The translations under genes and the position numbers were made by a program. A DNA stretch of 64,000 nucleotides, from NCBI RefSeq assembly GCF_027922265.1, contig NZ_BSFI01000008.1:574001-638000 (forward strand). The letters run 5' to 3'. Below the pieces are notes generated by a model, which was not told the origin of the DNA, did not search any database, and was given only the letters and a program-made list of their open reading frames with translations. How positions within the stretch are numbered: position 1 is the stretch's first letter; every line of letters starts with the position of its first letter. This DNA is from Hansschlegelia plantiphila (GTDB taxonomy: Bacteria > Pseudomonadota > Alphaproteobacteria > Rhizobiales > Methylopilaceae). Below are positions 19,130 to 30,184 of the stretch, in pieces.

Positions 19130-19951
19130 TCATGCCGCTCTCAACAGGCGTTCGCGCTGGATGACCTCCGAGGCGAGCTTAAGATAGGCTTGGGAGCCCT
19201 GGCATTTGAAGTCATAGAGCAGCACCGGCTTGCCGTAGGAGGGCGCCTCCGAGACCCGCACGTTTCGGGGGATCATGGTCTCATAGACCTTGTCGCCCAT
19301 GAACTGGCGGACGTCGGCGACCACCTGGCCGGAGAGGTTGTTGCGCGGGTCGAACATCGTCAGCACGACGCCGTGGATGGCGAGCTTCGGATTGAGCGTC
19401 GTGCGCACCTGCTCGACGGTGCGGAGCAGCTGGCTGAGGCCTTCCAGCGCGAAGAACTCGCACTGCAGCGGCACCACGATGGCGTGGGCCGCGGCCATCG
19501 CGTTGATCGTGAGCAGGTTGAGCGAAGGCGGGCAGTCGACCAGCACATAGGTGAAGCGCGGCTCACCCCCGGCGTGATGGAGCGCAGCCACCGCCTCGCG
19601 CAGCCTGAACACGCGATCCTTCTCGGATGCGATCTCCAACTCGACGCCGAGCAGGTCCATCGTCGACGGCGCCACATAGAGGCGCGGCACGGCGGTTTCG
19701 TGCACCGCCTCGCGAAGTGTGGCGTCGCCGACCAGGACGTCATAGGTCGAGAGCTTGCGCGCCTTGCGGTCGATGCCGAGCCCGGTGGAGGCGTTTCCCT
19801 GCGGATCGAGATCGACGATCAGCACGGTTTCGCCGATGGCGGCCAGCGCCGTGCCGAGGTTGATCGCGGTCGTCGTCTTGCCCACGCCGCCCTTCTGGTT
19901 GGCGAGCGTCAGCACGCGGGGCGCGCCGGGGGGGAAGGCTGAGGAGAGCAT
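19130..19951 (-). CDS. parA: chromosome-partitioning ATPase ParA (Soj)
   Basis: 273 residues from ATG 19951. Deviant Walker A motif KGGVGKTTTAINLG follows VLTLANQ near the N-terminus; Walker A' DLDPQGNASTGLG and Walker B YVLVDCPPSL are intact. The ATP-bound dimer coats the nucleoid and segregates ParB-parS complexes. An in-frame ATG at 19987, three bases after the rsmG stop, would add 12 residues; I favour 19951 because CGGAG precedes it. Operon mnmG-rsmG-parA-parB. Confidence 0.95.
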   Translation of the reverse strand: MLSSAFPPGAPRVLTLANQKGGVGKTTTAINLGTALAAIGETVLIVDLDPQGNASTGLGIDRKARKLSTYDVLVGDATLREAVHETAVPRLYVAPSTMDLLGVELEIASEKDRVFRLREAVAALHHAGGEPRFTYVLVDCPPSLNLLTINAMAAAHAIVVPLQCEFFALEGLSQLLRTVEQVRTTLNPKLAIHGVVLTMFDPRNNLSGQVVADVRQFMGDKVYETMIPRNVRVSEAPSYGKPVLLYDFKCQGSQAYLKLASEVIQRERLLRAA

Positions 19952-19989
19952 AGCGGTCGACTCCGTCGCGTCCTCGCGCGAAATCATGC

Positions 19990-20624
19990 CTACCGTGGGC
20001 CGTCGAAACCGTCGATCCGCACGATGCGCGCCTCGGCGTCCGTCAGACTCGGGTGAAGCGAGGCGTTGAATCTCCAGCATTCCCGCGCCGCGGTCAATTC
20101 GGCTTCGACCTCGCGACCCTTGGGGAACAGACCAACTGCGCCGGTTTTCAACAGCGGACTGGCGTGGCCAAGCAGTTCCGACAGCGAGGACAGCGCGCGG
20201 GCGCTGACGATGTCGGCGGTTTCGATCGCCTTTCCGACCACCGCGTCGGCGCGGGCGGCGTGGATGACGGCGCCAACGCCCATCGCTCGAGACGCCTCGC
20301 GCAGGAACGCCGCTTTCTTGACGTTGCTCTCGACGAGATGCACGGACGTCCCGGGCAGCGCCGCCGCGACCACCAGGCCCGGGAAGCCCGCCCCGGAACC
20401 GAGATCGACCCAGACATCTGGTTTTGTCGGGGCGAGAGCCAGAAGCTGAAAGCTATCTGCGACGTGGCGGGTCCAGACGAAGGGCAGGCTGGCGGGCGCG
20501 ACCAGATTCATCGTCGCCTGCCAGCGGTCGAGCATGAAGACGAGCTGGTCGAGCCGCGCCAATGTTTCACGTGAAACATTGATCACTTTCCGCGCGGCGG
20601 CGCGGTCGGCTGTGCGATCCGGCG

Positions 20625-20628
<4 letters not shown>
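19990..20628 (-). CDS. rsmG: 16S rRNA (guanine(527)-N(7))-methyltransferase RsmG (GidB)
   Basis: 212 residues from GTG 20628, whose GTGA overlaps the mnmG stop. It methylates G527 of 16S rRNA with SAM. The SAM-binding motif is [16 protein letters not shown], with [14 protein letters not shown] and LFPKG further on, all typical. Codons for NVSRET near residue 19 are written by a perfect parS site, so this coding sequence doubles as a ParB binding site. A longer frame to 20919 is antisense overlap with mnmG and rejected. Confidence 0.95.
20563..20578. promoter_or_regulatory. parS: parS centromere site 1 (inside rsmG)
   Basis: Perfect 16-bp palindrome TGTTTCACGTGAAACA, identical to the consensus bacterial parS. 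It lies within the rsmG coding sequence. Located about 1.45 kb from parB's start, fitting a ParB-loading site. Confidence 0.95.
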
Positions 20629-22496
<1,868 letters not shown>

Positions 22497-22531
22497 AGCG
22501 GGTGCTTAGGGCGACTTCGCCGGGCGCGCAA

Positions 22532-22547
22532 TGTTTCACGTGAAACA
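22532..22547. promoter_or_regulatory. parS: parS centromere site 2 (mnmE-mnmG intergenic)
   Basis: A second perfect TGTTTCACGTGAAACA, in the short gap between mnmE and mnmG. The two sites are 1,969 bp apart (start to start) and bracket mnmG. Confidence 0.95.
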
Positions 22548-22570
22548 GCGTCTGCGGCGTGGCTATCCGC

Positions 22571-23896
22571 TCACTTTCCGATGCAGAATGAGGCGAACAG
22601 CTTGTCGAGAACGTCCTCGACGCCGACGCGGCCCGTGATGCGGCCGAGCTCTTCCGCGGCTCGGCGCAGGAGTTCGGCGACGATTTCGTCGGCGAGGTCG
22701 TCCCAACCGGACAGGCACCGGTCGAGCGACGCGACGGCGGTTCGCAGCGCGTCTCGGTGCCGCGCGCGCGTCACCCCCACATCCTCCGACGACAGCGCGT
22801 CCCGCGCCGCCGCGGCGATCGCTGAGATCAGGACGTCCAAGCCCGCCCCGGTCCTCGCGGAGATCCTGTGATCTGTGTCGGCGAAAGGCTGGTCCGCGAG
22901 GTCGATCTTGTTAGTCACCCGCCACACCGTCCCGCCGACCTCCGGCTCGGCCCTATCCGCTGGATCCTCCAGCCACAGAACAAGATCGGCGGCCGCCGCC
23001 TGCTGGCCTGCGCGCCGCACTCCCTCACGCTCGGCCGCGTCGCCGGCGTCGCGGATCCCCGCCGTGTCGACGAGGATGACCGGCAGGCCTTCGAGATCGA
23101 GATGAACCTCGATGACGTCGCGCGTCGTTCCGGGTTCGGCGGCGACGATCGCCGCCTCCCGCCGCGCCAGCGCATTCAGCAGCGACGACTTGCCGGCGTT
23201 CGACCGCCCGACGATCGCGACGCGGAACCCGTCGCGCAGGCGCTCGGCCCTTGTGTCGGCGAGGGCCGCGTTCATATCGCCTGCGAGCGTCGAAAGCTCG
23301 TCGCGCGCGAGGCTACGCGCATGCTCCGTGACCTCGCCCTCGTCGGAGAAGTCGATGCCGGCCTCGACCAGCGCCATCGCCGAGATCAGTTGCTCCCGCC
23401 AGCCTTCGATCCGCGCGGACAGCGCGCCGGACGACTGGAGCAGCGCCTGCCGCCGCTGGTTCTCGGTTTCCGCCGACAGCAGGTCGGCGAGGCCCTCCAC
23501 CTCGGCGAGGTCCATGCGGCCGGACAGGAAGGCGCGGCGGGTGAACTCGCCGGGCTCCGCCATCCGCACGCCCTCGACCGAGAGCACGGCGTCGAGCGTC
23601 GCCGCAACGGTCGCGCGCCCGCCGTGTATCTGCAGCTCGCACAGATCCTCCCCCGTCGCGCTCGCAGGACCCGGCAGCCAGAGGGCGACGCCTTGGTCGA
23701 CGACCTCCGAAGTCCGCGGGTGGCGCAACGCCCGGAACGAGGCGCGCCGCGGGGCCGGCCGCGCGCCCGCCAGAGCATCGAGCGTCGCGCCCGCTTGGGG
23801 GCCAGAGATGCGGATCACCGCGATCGCTGCTCGGCCCGGCGCGGTCGAGAGCGCGGCGATCGTGTCGCGGCCGCCGGACGCGCTAGATTGGTTCAT
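22571..23896 (-). CDS. mnmE: tRNA modification GTPase MnmE (TrmE)
   Basis: 441 residues. Partner of MnmG in U34 modification. The N-terminal tetrahydrofolate-binding domain (DTIAALSTAPGRAAIAVIRISG, core APGRAAIAVIRISG) is followed by a helical domain with an inserted G domain: G1 GRSNAGKSSLLNAL, G2/G3 region EPGTTRDVIE and DTAGIRDAGD, G4 NKIDL. The C-terminus ends FCIGK, the conserved CxGK motif carrying the essential cysteine. Divergent from the yyaL-like gene by 38 bases. Confidence 0.96.
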   Translation of the reverse strand: MNQSSASGGRDTIAALSTAPGRAAIAVIRISGPQAGATLDALAGARPAPRRASFRALRHPRTSEVVDQGVALWLPGPASATGEDLCELQIHGGRATVAATLDAVLSVEGVRMAEPGEFTRRAFLSGRMDLAEVEGLADLLSAETENQRRQALLQSSGALSARIEGWREQLISAMALVEAGIDFSDEGEVTEHARSLARDELSTLAGDMNAALADTRAERLRDGFRVAIVGRSNAGKSSLLNALARREAAIVAAEPGTTRDVIEVHLDLEGLPVILVDTAGIRDAGDAAEREGVRRAGQQAAAADLVLWLEDPADRAEPEVGGTVWRVTNKIDLADQPFADTDHRISARTGAGLDVLISAIAAAARDALSSEDVGVTRARHRDALRTAVASLDRCLSGWDDLADEIVAELLRRAAEELGRITGRVGVEDVLDKLFASFCIGK

Positions 23897-23934
23897 AAAG
23901 AGTCCCCGACCCGCAAAGGACAGTTCGCGAGCCC

Positions 23935-25935
23935 ATGTCCAATCGCCTCGCCCTCTCGGCCAGCCCCTATCTCTTGCAGCACGCGCAAAATCCCGTCGAC
24001 TGGTGGGAGTGGTCGCCGGAGGCCTTCGACGAGGCGAAGCGGCTCAACCGCCCAGTATTGCTGTCGATCGGGTACGCCGCCTGTCACTGGTGCCACGTCA
24101 TGGCGCATGAAAGCTTCGAGGACGAGGACGTCGCGGCCGTCATGAACGAGCACGTCGTTGCGATCAAGGTCGACCGCGAGGAGCGGCCAGACGTCGACCA
24201 GATCTATATGGCCGCGCTTCATGCGCTCGGCCAGCAGGGCGGCTGGCCGTTGACGATGTTCCTCACCCCCGACGCCGAGCCGTTCTGGGGCGGAACATAT
24301 TTCCCCAGAACTCCGGCCTATGGTCGACCGGGTTTTCCCGACGTCGTCCGCACCATCGCCGGCGTCTTCCGCGACGAGCCGGGCCGCATCGTCGCGAACG
24401 CAGCCGCGATCGCGGAGCGCCTGCGGCCGCAGGGGCCGGCGGCGGAGGCCTTCGGTCCGGTGGAGCTCGATGAGGTCGCCCGCCGCATCGCGCGGGCGTT
24501 CGACCCGGTGTCCGGGGGCTTTCCGGGCGGGCCGAAATTTCCCCAGGCCGGCGTGCTCGACATGCTGCTTCGCGCCGGCAGGCGCACCGGCGAGGCGGAG
24601 CTCGCCGCTCCCGCCGTCCTTACCCTGCGCCGGATGGCGCGCGGCGGCATCCACGATCATCTCGGCGGCGGCTTCGCGCGCTACTCGGTGGATAATCGCT
24701 GGCTCGTTCCGCACTTCGAAAAGATGCTCTACGACAACGCCCAGCTGCTGACGCTGTTCGCGGGCGTGGGCCGCGAGACCGGCGACCGGCGCCTGCTCGC
24801 CGCGGCGCACGGGATCGTGGACTGGCTCGCGCGCGAGATGACGACCAATGGCGCGTTCGCCGCGAGCCTCGACGCCGACAGCGAGGGGGTCGAGGGCAAG
24901 TTCTACGTCTGGCGGCGTGACGAACTGGACAAAGTTCTGGGCCGGGACGACGCGGCCTTCGCGTCGGCTGCGCTCGACATCACCCCGCACGGCAACTGGG
25001 AGGAGGTCTCGATCCCCAACCGGCTCACCGAGCCGGACGACCTTATCGTCGATGACGACCGCCTGCGGTCGGTCTCCGCCCGGCTGCTCGCCGCCCGCGA
25101 GACGCGGGTGCGCCCCGGCCGCGACGACAAGATCCTCGCCGACTGGAACGGCCTGATGATCGCCGCGCTCGCCGAAAGCGCCGGAGCGCTCAACCGCCCC
25201 GACGCGCTTGAGATGGCCCGGACCGCCTTCGATTTCGTCGCCTCGACGATGGCGAAAGGCGAGCGCCTCGGCCATGCCTGGCGCGACGGTCGGCTGGTCT
25301 ATCCCGGCTTCGCCACCGACTACGGCGCGATGGCGCTGGCGGGGCTCGCGCTCGCCGGCGTCACCGGCGAAACCGCATTCCGAGACGCTGCGGCGGGGTG
25401 GATCGACGCGGCGCTCGCGCACCACCGCAATCCGAACGGGCCCGGCTTCGCCGTCGACGCCGACGACGCGCCGCCCCTCGTCACACGGCCGGAGGCGCTG
25501 GTCGACGAGGCTCTGCCGAGCGGCACGGCGCTCCTGCTCTCAGCCTCAATCCGGCTCGCGACCTTCGACGCGGACGAGGATTTCCTGACGCGCCTCGACG
25601 GCGAGATCGCAGCCCTGATGGGACGGATGGCGGCGAACCCCGTCGGCCATGCGGGGCTTCTCAACGTCCTCGACGAGCGGCTGCGGCTGGCGTCGATCGT
25701 GGTGGTGGGCGAGGGCGACGTCGCGGAGGCCCTCCACGCCGAGGCGCTGGCGCTGCCCGCCTCGGAGCGCGTGATCCGTCGGACGCCGTCGCTCGACGCG
25801 CTCCCCGAAAGGCACCCTGCGCGGGCCGGGCGCGAACAGGTCAGCGCCTATGTCTGCGCCGGGTCTCGATGCTCGCCGCCAGTGACGGAGCCGGGCAAGC
25901 TTGCCGAGACGGCCCGCGCGATGGGACGGGCGTAG
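23935..25935 (+). CDS. YyaL/DUF255 thioredoxin-domain protein
   Basis: 666 residues. The N-terminal thioredoxin-like domain (about residues 1-165) opens with [21 protein letters not shown] and carries the active-site-like CHWC in [14 protein letters not shown]. The remainder is an (alpha/alpha)6-barrel glycosidase-like region with [17 protein letters not shown] and [19 protein letters not shown] motifs (here [13 protein letters not shown]). The family (human SPATA20 homologue) is widespread but has no settled function. Predicted cytoplasmic; no signal peptide. Confidence 0.92.
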   Translation: MSNRLALSASPYLLQHAQNPVDWWEWSPEAFDEAKRLNRPVLLSIGYAACHWCHVMAHESFEDEDVAAVMNEHVVAIKVDREERPDVDQIYMAALHALGQQGGWPLTMFLTPDAEPFWGGTYFPRTPAYGRPGFPDVVRTIAGVFRDEPGRIVANAAAIAERLRPQGPAAEAFGPVELDEVARRIARAFDPVSGGFPGGPKFPQAGVLDMLLRAGRRTGEAELAAPAVLTLRRMARGGIHDHLGGGFARYSVDNRWLVPHFEKMLYDNAQLLTLFAGVGRETGDRRLLAAAHGIVDWLAREMTTNGAFAASLDADSEGVEGKFYVWRRDELDKVLGRDDAAFASAALDITPHGNWEEVSIPNRLTEPDDLIVDDDRLRSVSARLLAARETRVRPGRDDKILADWNGLMIAALAESAGALNRPDALEMARTAFDFVASTMAKGERLGHAWRDGRLVYPGFATDYGAMALAGLALAGVTGETAFRDAAAGWIDAALAHHRNPNGPGFAVDADDAPPLVTRPEALVDEALPSGTALLLSASIRLATFDADEDFLTRLDGEIAALMGRMAANPVGHAGLLNVLDERLRLASIVVVGEGDVAEALHAEALALPASERVIRRTPSLDALPERHPARAGREQVSAYVCAGSRCSPPVTEPGKLAETARAMGRA

Positions 25936-26095
25936 CTCCTACCGCCAATAAGGCGCGAGGCACGGGCGCTCGATTTGCGAGACGGTCCCCGACGCCTGCG
26001 ATCTGCTCTCCGCTGGGGGAGAGGGTGAGGCCCGTCTGCGTCACCTCCGGCTTGACGACCCGACCACCCATCCGGCCGGCGGGCTCGAGGCAGGG

Positions 26096-27388
26096 TCACC
26101 GCGCTTCGGCGCGGCGCTCGCTGACCAGGGGGATGCGCCGGGTCGGCTCCTGCAGGATGTCCTGCTGGGCGGGCGCCTCCGCCACCGGCGCCTCGGGGGC
26201 GGCGTCCGCCGGGTCGGCTGGCGCGTTCCCTTCCGGCTCTCGGAACTCGACCGGCACGCCGGGCTTCACGAGGCCCGCGAGCTCGCGGGCGTCCCAGTTG
26301 GTCAGGCGCACGCAGCCGTGGCTGTTGGTCTTGTCGATCTTGGAGGGCTCCGGCGTGCCGTGCATGCCGTAGGTCGGCTTGTCGAGCCCGACCCAGGTCG
26401 CGCCCACCGGGCCGTTCGGGCCGGGGGGCAGGCGGAGCGCGCTGGTGTTGGCGCCCTGCACGAAGTTGACCTTCGGCCGGTACCAATAGTCCGGATTGAT
26501 CGCGATCGCCTTGACCGCATGGATTCCGGTGGGCGACGGCAGATCCGCGCTGCCGATCGTCGCGGGGTAGGCGACGACCAGATGGCCGGTCGCGTCGTAG
26601 CCGCGGATCTGCTTGCGGCCCTTGTCTGCGATGATGCTCGTCACCTGCGCCTTCAGCGGCTTGCCGGGGTTCGCCACCATGATCTCGGCTCCCGCCTCGG
26701 CGAACGTCACGTCGGGATTGATCCGGCGGAGGAAGGCCTCGTCCATATGGAAGCGCTCGGCCAGCATCTCGGCGGCGTCGCGATAGTAGAGTCCGGCGAG
26801 CTGGGCCTGCTCGGCGTAGTCCTGCGGCATTGTCGGGATGAACGGCCCGGCCACGTCCTCAGGGGTTATCGTATAGGGCGTCAGCACCGGCTCGGCCGAG
26901 CTGCTCTCGAGCGCCGCCCAGAGCTCGGCGTCGATCTGGCCGTCGACCTTGTGGCCGAACATCTCCTCGACCGCCATCACGCCCTTGACGACGTTGTCGC
27001 CGAACAGACCATCGATCACGCCCGGCGAGGCGTTGTTGCGGTCGAGCAGAACCTGCAGCTTGATCATCCTGGGATCGGAGCGCTGGCCCTTCGGATAGGG
27101 GTCGGGGGTGAAAACGGCGTCGTTCGCGAGCGTGATGAGCAGGTCGACAGGATAGCTGTCGCTGGCTGCGGACGGCTGCTTGCGGGGCTCCGCTGGACGG
27201 GGCGCCAGAGGCGCCGGCTGGCTCGGCGGTCCGAGCGGCGCGCTTTCGATCGAGCCGGTGACGTCCGCCGGCCTCACATTCTCGGAGCCGAGCAGCGCGC
27301 CGATCGGATCGCTGGTCTGGGCGGAGGCTGGGAGGGCCGCGAGCGCGACCGCCAGCGCGAGGGCTGCTGAAGACAAGGACTGCGCCAC
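26096..27388 (-). CDS. L,D-transpeptidase (YkuD domain), periplasmic
   Basis: 430 residues from GTG 27388, preceded by CCGGAG at good spacing. A signal peptide (SSAALALAVALAALPASAQ) follows at once, which an upstream ATG at 27457 would bury. A peptidoglycan-binding-like segment lies near VIDGLFGDNVVKGVMAVEEMFG (core GLFGDNVVKGV), a LysM-like stretch near residues 210-250, and the YkuD domain after about 265 with the catalytic HGTPEP...NSHGCVRLTN. Such enzymes make 3-3 peptide crosslinks or attach proteins to peptidoglycan. The tail is Ala/Pro/Glu-rich. Divergent from the TetR gene, whose operators lie in its likely promoter. Confidence 0.92.
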   Translation of the reverse strand: MAQSLSSAALALAVALAALPASAQTSDPIGALLGSENVRPADVTGSIESAPLGPPSQPAPLAPRPAEPRKQPSAASDSYPVDLLITLANDAVFTPDPYPKGQRSDPRMIKLQVLLDRNNASPGVIDGLFGDNVVKGVMAVEEMFGHKVDGQIDAELWAALESSSAEPVLTPYTITPEDVAGPFIPTMPQDYAEQAQLAGLYYRDAAEMLAERFHMDEAFLRRINPDVTFAEAGAEIMVANPGKPLKAQVTSIIADKGRKQIRGYDATGHLVVAYPATIGSADLPSPTGIHAVKAIAINPDYWYRPKVNFVQGANTSALRLPPGPNGPVGATWVGLDKPTYGMHGTPEPSKIDKTNSHGCVRLTNWDARELAGLVKPGVPVEFREPEGNAPADPADAAPEAPVAEAPAQQDILQEPTRRIPLVSERRAEAR

Positions 27389-27552
27389 GGCGGAACTCCG
27401 GAACTCAACGCGACGTCGACCGCACAATGGCGGCCCTTCGGCAGCTTGGCCGAACAAGGTAAACGAATGCCTTCGACCTGACGTGCCGAGCGGGACGAGC
27501 GAGCCTCGATCGCTGGACGGCGCTGCGGCGTGTCGCTAAAGGTCGCATAACA

Positions 27553-27577
27553 AATTGACCGAACGGTTCGGTCAATT
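27553..27577. promoter_or_regulatory. TetR-type operator 1
   Basis: Perfect palindrome with 12-bp arms AATTGACCGAAC / GTTCGGTCAATT around a single central G at 27565. The core shared with operator 2 is TGACCGAAC-N-GTTCGGTCA. Confidence 0.85.
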
Positions 27578-27607
27578 CTCGACATTTGCGCAGCGAAGGC
27601 ATAGATA

Positions 27608-27626
27608 TGACCGAACCGTTCGGTCA
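27608..27626. promoter_or_regulatory. TetR-type operator 2
   Basis: Perfect palindrome with 9-bp arms TGACCGAAC / GTTCGGTCA around a central C at 27617. Centre-to-centre distance to operator 1 is 52 bp, five helical turns, so two repressor dimers would bind the same DNA face. Confidence 0.85.
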
Positions 27627-27756
27627 ATTGTTCACGCAGGAAAGAGCGCAGCGCGCCATGACAAGCCGTCCCTCGGATTGCGCGGAACATGCTCTTGAGC
27701 GAGGCTCGGACGAGCTGGCGTCAACAGGCGCTCGGACAGGACGACGTCGGACCGGG

Positions 27757-28398
27757 ATGGAAACCGAGACCGCGACAACTCCGGCGGCGGACGCCTTGGA
27801 CAGCGCGAAGCGCCGTCAGATCCTCGACGGCGCCCGCCAGGTTTTCCTCGCGCAGGGCTTCGACGCCGCCAGCATGGGCGAGATCGCCAAGGCCGCCGGC
27901 GTTTCGAAAGGGACCCTGTACGTCTATTTCGACAGCAAGGAAGAGCTTTTCGCAGCGCTGGTGAAGAGCCAGTGCGCCCAGACCGCGGAGCGGCTGTTCG
28001 AGCTCGACGCCGAGAAACACGATGTCCGCGACGCGCTGCGGCGGCTCGGCCTCAGCTTCGTCGACGCGATGCTTGAGCCGTCCCATGTCTCGACGGTCCG
28101 GATGGTGATCGGCGCCGCCGACCGCCAGCCGGAGATCGGCCAGCTGTTCCTCCAGGCCGGCCCGCGTCAGGGCTGGGCTCGGCTGACGGAATGGCTCAAG
28201 CTCAAGGTCGAGCATGGCGATCTCGTCATCGACGACCCGGAGGTCGCGGCCAAGCAGTTCCTCACCATGTCCCACGGCGCAGTGATGATGCCGGTGCTGA
28301 TCGGCGCTGAGCCCGCGCCGCCGGCCGAGCGCATCGAATACCTCGTCAACAAGGCGGTCGATGTCTTCATGGCGGCCTATGGCCCCCGAAACGCCTGA
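27757..28398 (+). CDS. TetR/AcrR-family transcriptional regulator
   Basis: 213 residues from ATG 27757 (METETATTPAADALDSAKRRQ). The N-terminal HTH spans about residues 15-65: RQILDGARQVFLAQGFDAASMGEIAKAAGVSKGTLYVYF (core GVSKGTLYVYFDSKEELF). The C-terminal helical ligand/dimer domain resembles AcrR/YdeS-type C-termini. In-frame ATGs at 27607 and 27658 exist, but the first begins inside an operator. Twin palindromic operators upstream suggest autoregulation and control of the divergent L,D-transpeptidase. rlmN follows after 89 bases. Confidence 0.92.
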   Translation: METETATTPAADALDSAKRRQILDGARQVFLAQGFDAASMGEIAKAAGVSKGTLYVYFDSKEELFAALVKSQCAQTAERLFELDAEKHDVRDALRRLGLSFVDAMLEPSHVSTVRMVIGAADRQPEIGQLFLQAGPRQGWARLTEWLKLKVEHGDLVIDDPEVAAKQFLTMSHGAVMMPVLIGAEPAPPAERIEYLVNKAVDVFMAAYGPRNA

Positions 28399-28487
28399 GC
28401 CGCGTGGTCGCCTTCGCTCTCCGTCCGTGATAGGAACGGCGCTGTTTCCGACCGCCCGGACTTGATCGACCGACGCATCCGAACGTC

Positions 28488-29693
28488 ATGACGCTGCTCG
28501 ACATCTCCCGAAACCTCGACATCGCGCCGCAGCCCGCGCCCGCCGCTGCGAAGCCGTCGCTCGTCGGCCTGACGCGCGCGCGGCTGGGCGAGGCGCTTGC
28601 CTCCGTCGGCGTGGCGGAACGTCAGATCAAGATGCGCTCGGGCCAGCTCAACCACTGGATCCACAATCGCGGCGCGACGTCATTCGATGAAATGACTAGC
28701 GTCTCCAAGGATTTACGAATTCTGCTCGCCGACGCCTTCACGCTCGGCCGGCCGGAGATCGTCTCCGAGCAGATCTCGTCCGACGGCACCCGCAAATGGC
28801 TGCTCCGCATGCCGGCGCAGGGCCCGCGCACGAGGCCTGCCGAGATCGAGACCGTTTATATCCCCGAGGAAGGCCGCGGCACCCTCTGCGTCTCCAGTCA
28901 GGTCGGCTGCACCCTCACATGTTCGTTCTGCCACACCGGCACGCAGGTTCTGGTGCGGAACCTGACGGCCGCCGAGATCGTCGCGCAGCTGATCGTAGCG
29001 CGCGACAGGCTCGGCGATTGGCTAGGCGACGCTTCCGAAAGCGCCGCCGTCCCCAGGGACGGAGGGCGTTTCGTCACCAACATCGTCTTCATGGGTATGG
29101 GCGAACCGCTCTACAATCTCGACGCCGTGCGCGATGCGATCGCGGTGATCGCCGATGGCGAAGGCCTCGGAATCGGCCGGCGCAAGATCACGGTTTCGAC
29201 ATCGGGCGTCGTGCCCGAGATGCGCCGCCTCGGCGAGGAGACCGGCGCGCAACTCGCGATCTCGCTCCACGCGGTCCGTGACGACCTGCGCAACGAACTG
29301 GTGCCGATCAACAGGAAGTACCCGATCGCCGAGCTTCTCGATGCGTGCCGGGCCTATCCCGGCGCCTCGAACGCGCGGCGCATCACCTTCGAATACGTCA
29401 TGCTGAAGGGCGTCAACGACAGTCCTGCCGACGCCCGCGAACTGGTCCGGCTTCTGAGCGGAATGCCCGCCAAGATCAACCTGATCCCCTTCAATCCCTG
29501 GCCCGGCAGCCCGCATGAATGCTCCGATTGGGCGACGATCGAGCGGTTCTCCGAGATCGTGTTCCGTGCGGGCTACGCAAGCCCGGTCCGGACGCCGCGG
29601 GGGCGTGACATTTCGGCGGCCTGCGGCCAGCTGAAGTCCGAGACGCAGCGGATGCGCGCGAAGGAGCGCGAGGCGCTTGCCGCCGCGGAATAG
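28488..29693 (+). CDS. rlmN: dual-specificity 23S rRNA (A2503)/tRNA (A37) C2-methyltransferase RlmN
   Basis: 401 residues. A radical-SAM enzyme that methylates C2 of A2503 in 23S rRNA and A37 in tRNAs. The cluster-binding CxxxCxxC is in [15 protein letters not shown] (near residue 140-150); [26 protein letters not shown] and [20 protein letters not shown] (core [14 protein letters not shown]) follow. The N-terminal accessory domain includes [19 protein letters not shown]. The C-terminal CGQL holds the conserved methyl-carrying cysteine region. Intact. Confidence 0.96.
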   Translation: MTLLDISRNLDIAPQPAPAAAKPSLVGLTRARLGEALASVGVAERQIKMRSGQLNHWIHNRGATSFDEMTSVSKDLRILLADAFTLGRPEIVSEQISSDGTRKWLLRMPAQGPRTRPAEIETVYIPEEGRGTLCVSSQVGCTLTCSFCHTGTQVLVRNLTAAEIVAQLIVARDRLGDWLGDASESAAVPRDGGRFVTNIVFMGMGEPLYNLDAVRDAIAVIADGEGLGIGRRKITVSTSGVVPEMRRLGEETGAQLAISLHAVRDDLRNELVPINRKYPIAELLDACRAYPGASNARRITFEYVMLKGVNDSPADARELVRLLSGMPAKINLIPFNPWPGSPHECSDWATIERFSEIVFRAGYASPVRTPRGRDISAACGQLKSETQRMRAKEREALAAAE

Positions 29694-29740
29694 GCGCCCT
29701 CCGACGCCGAACGGACTGGCGCCGGCGGCGTTCTGACAAC

Positions 29741-30178
29741 ATGCTTCCTCGCCTCGTAGCCCGCATCCTGCTCGCCCCGCTCGGTTTCGTGTGCGGGCTG
29801 TTTGCGGGCGTTGCGATGCTGGCGTTCATGTCGAGCGACGAGCTCGCGGCGGTGGCGCGCTTTCCCGATGAGGTGATGCTGCTCGGCTACGACATGTCGG
29901 TGACGACGGCGACGCTGTGCTTCCTGCTCGCTCCGCTGATGGGCGCGCCGGCCATCGTCGCGATCCTGATCGCTGAGATGTTCTCGATCCGGTCGTGGGT
30001 CTATCACGCCGTCGCCGGCGCCATGACGGCCGTGCTGCCCTGGTCTCTGACGCCAAGCGGGTTCGACGCGCCGATGTTCAACGCCGGCCAGATCCTGGCC
30101 TGCGGTTTCGTCGGCGGCCTGACGCACTGGCTGATCGCCGGGCGCTCGTCGGGTCTCGCGCCGCCTATCGAACCCTGA
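29741..30178 (+). CDS. predicted membrane protein of unknown function
   Basis: 145 residues with four predicted transmembrane helices: around LAPLGFVCGLFAGVAMLAF, SVTTATLCFLLAPLMGAPAIVA (core ATLCFLLAPLMG), VYHAVAGAMTAVLPW and AGQILACGFVGGLTHWLIAG. I do not recognise the family. Starts 47 bases after rlmN and could be cotranscribed. Ends six bases before the stop of the converging RNA helicase gene. Confidence 0.75.
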   Translation: MLPRLVARILLAPLGFVCGLFAGVAMLAFMSSDELAAVARFPDEVMLLGYDMSVTTATLCFLLAPLMGAPAIVAILIAEMFSIRSWVYHAVAGAMTAVLPWSLTPSGFDAPMFNAGQILACGFVGGLTHWLIAGRSSGLAPPIEP

Positions 30179-30184
30179 ATATCC

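Larger units (their letters stand above)
27389..27756. other. control region between the L,D-transpeptidase and TetR genes
   Basis: 368 bases between two divergent starts, assuming the starts given. It contains two near-identical palindromic operators (27553-27577 and 27608-27626) and a possible minus-strand promoter, TTGACC (27570-27575), 17-base spacer, TGTTAT (27547-27552), whose -35 is inside the first operator. The TetR reading frame stays open upstream to 27586 but there it merely translates the second operator. Confidence 0.6.

Noticed and set aside
27586..27756. N-terminal extension of the TetR regulator
   Set aside because: Its first codons translate the second palindromic operator and it lacks a ribosome site; family members start near 27757.
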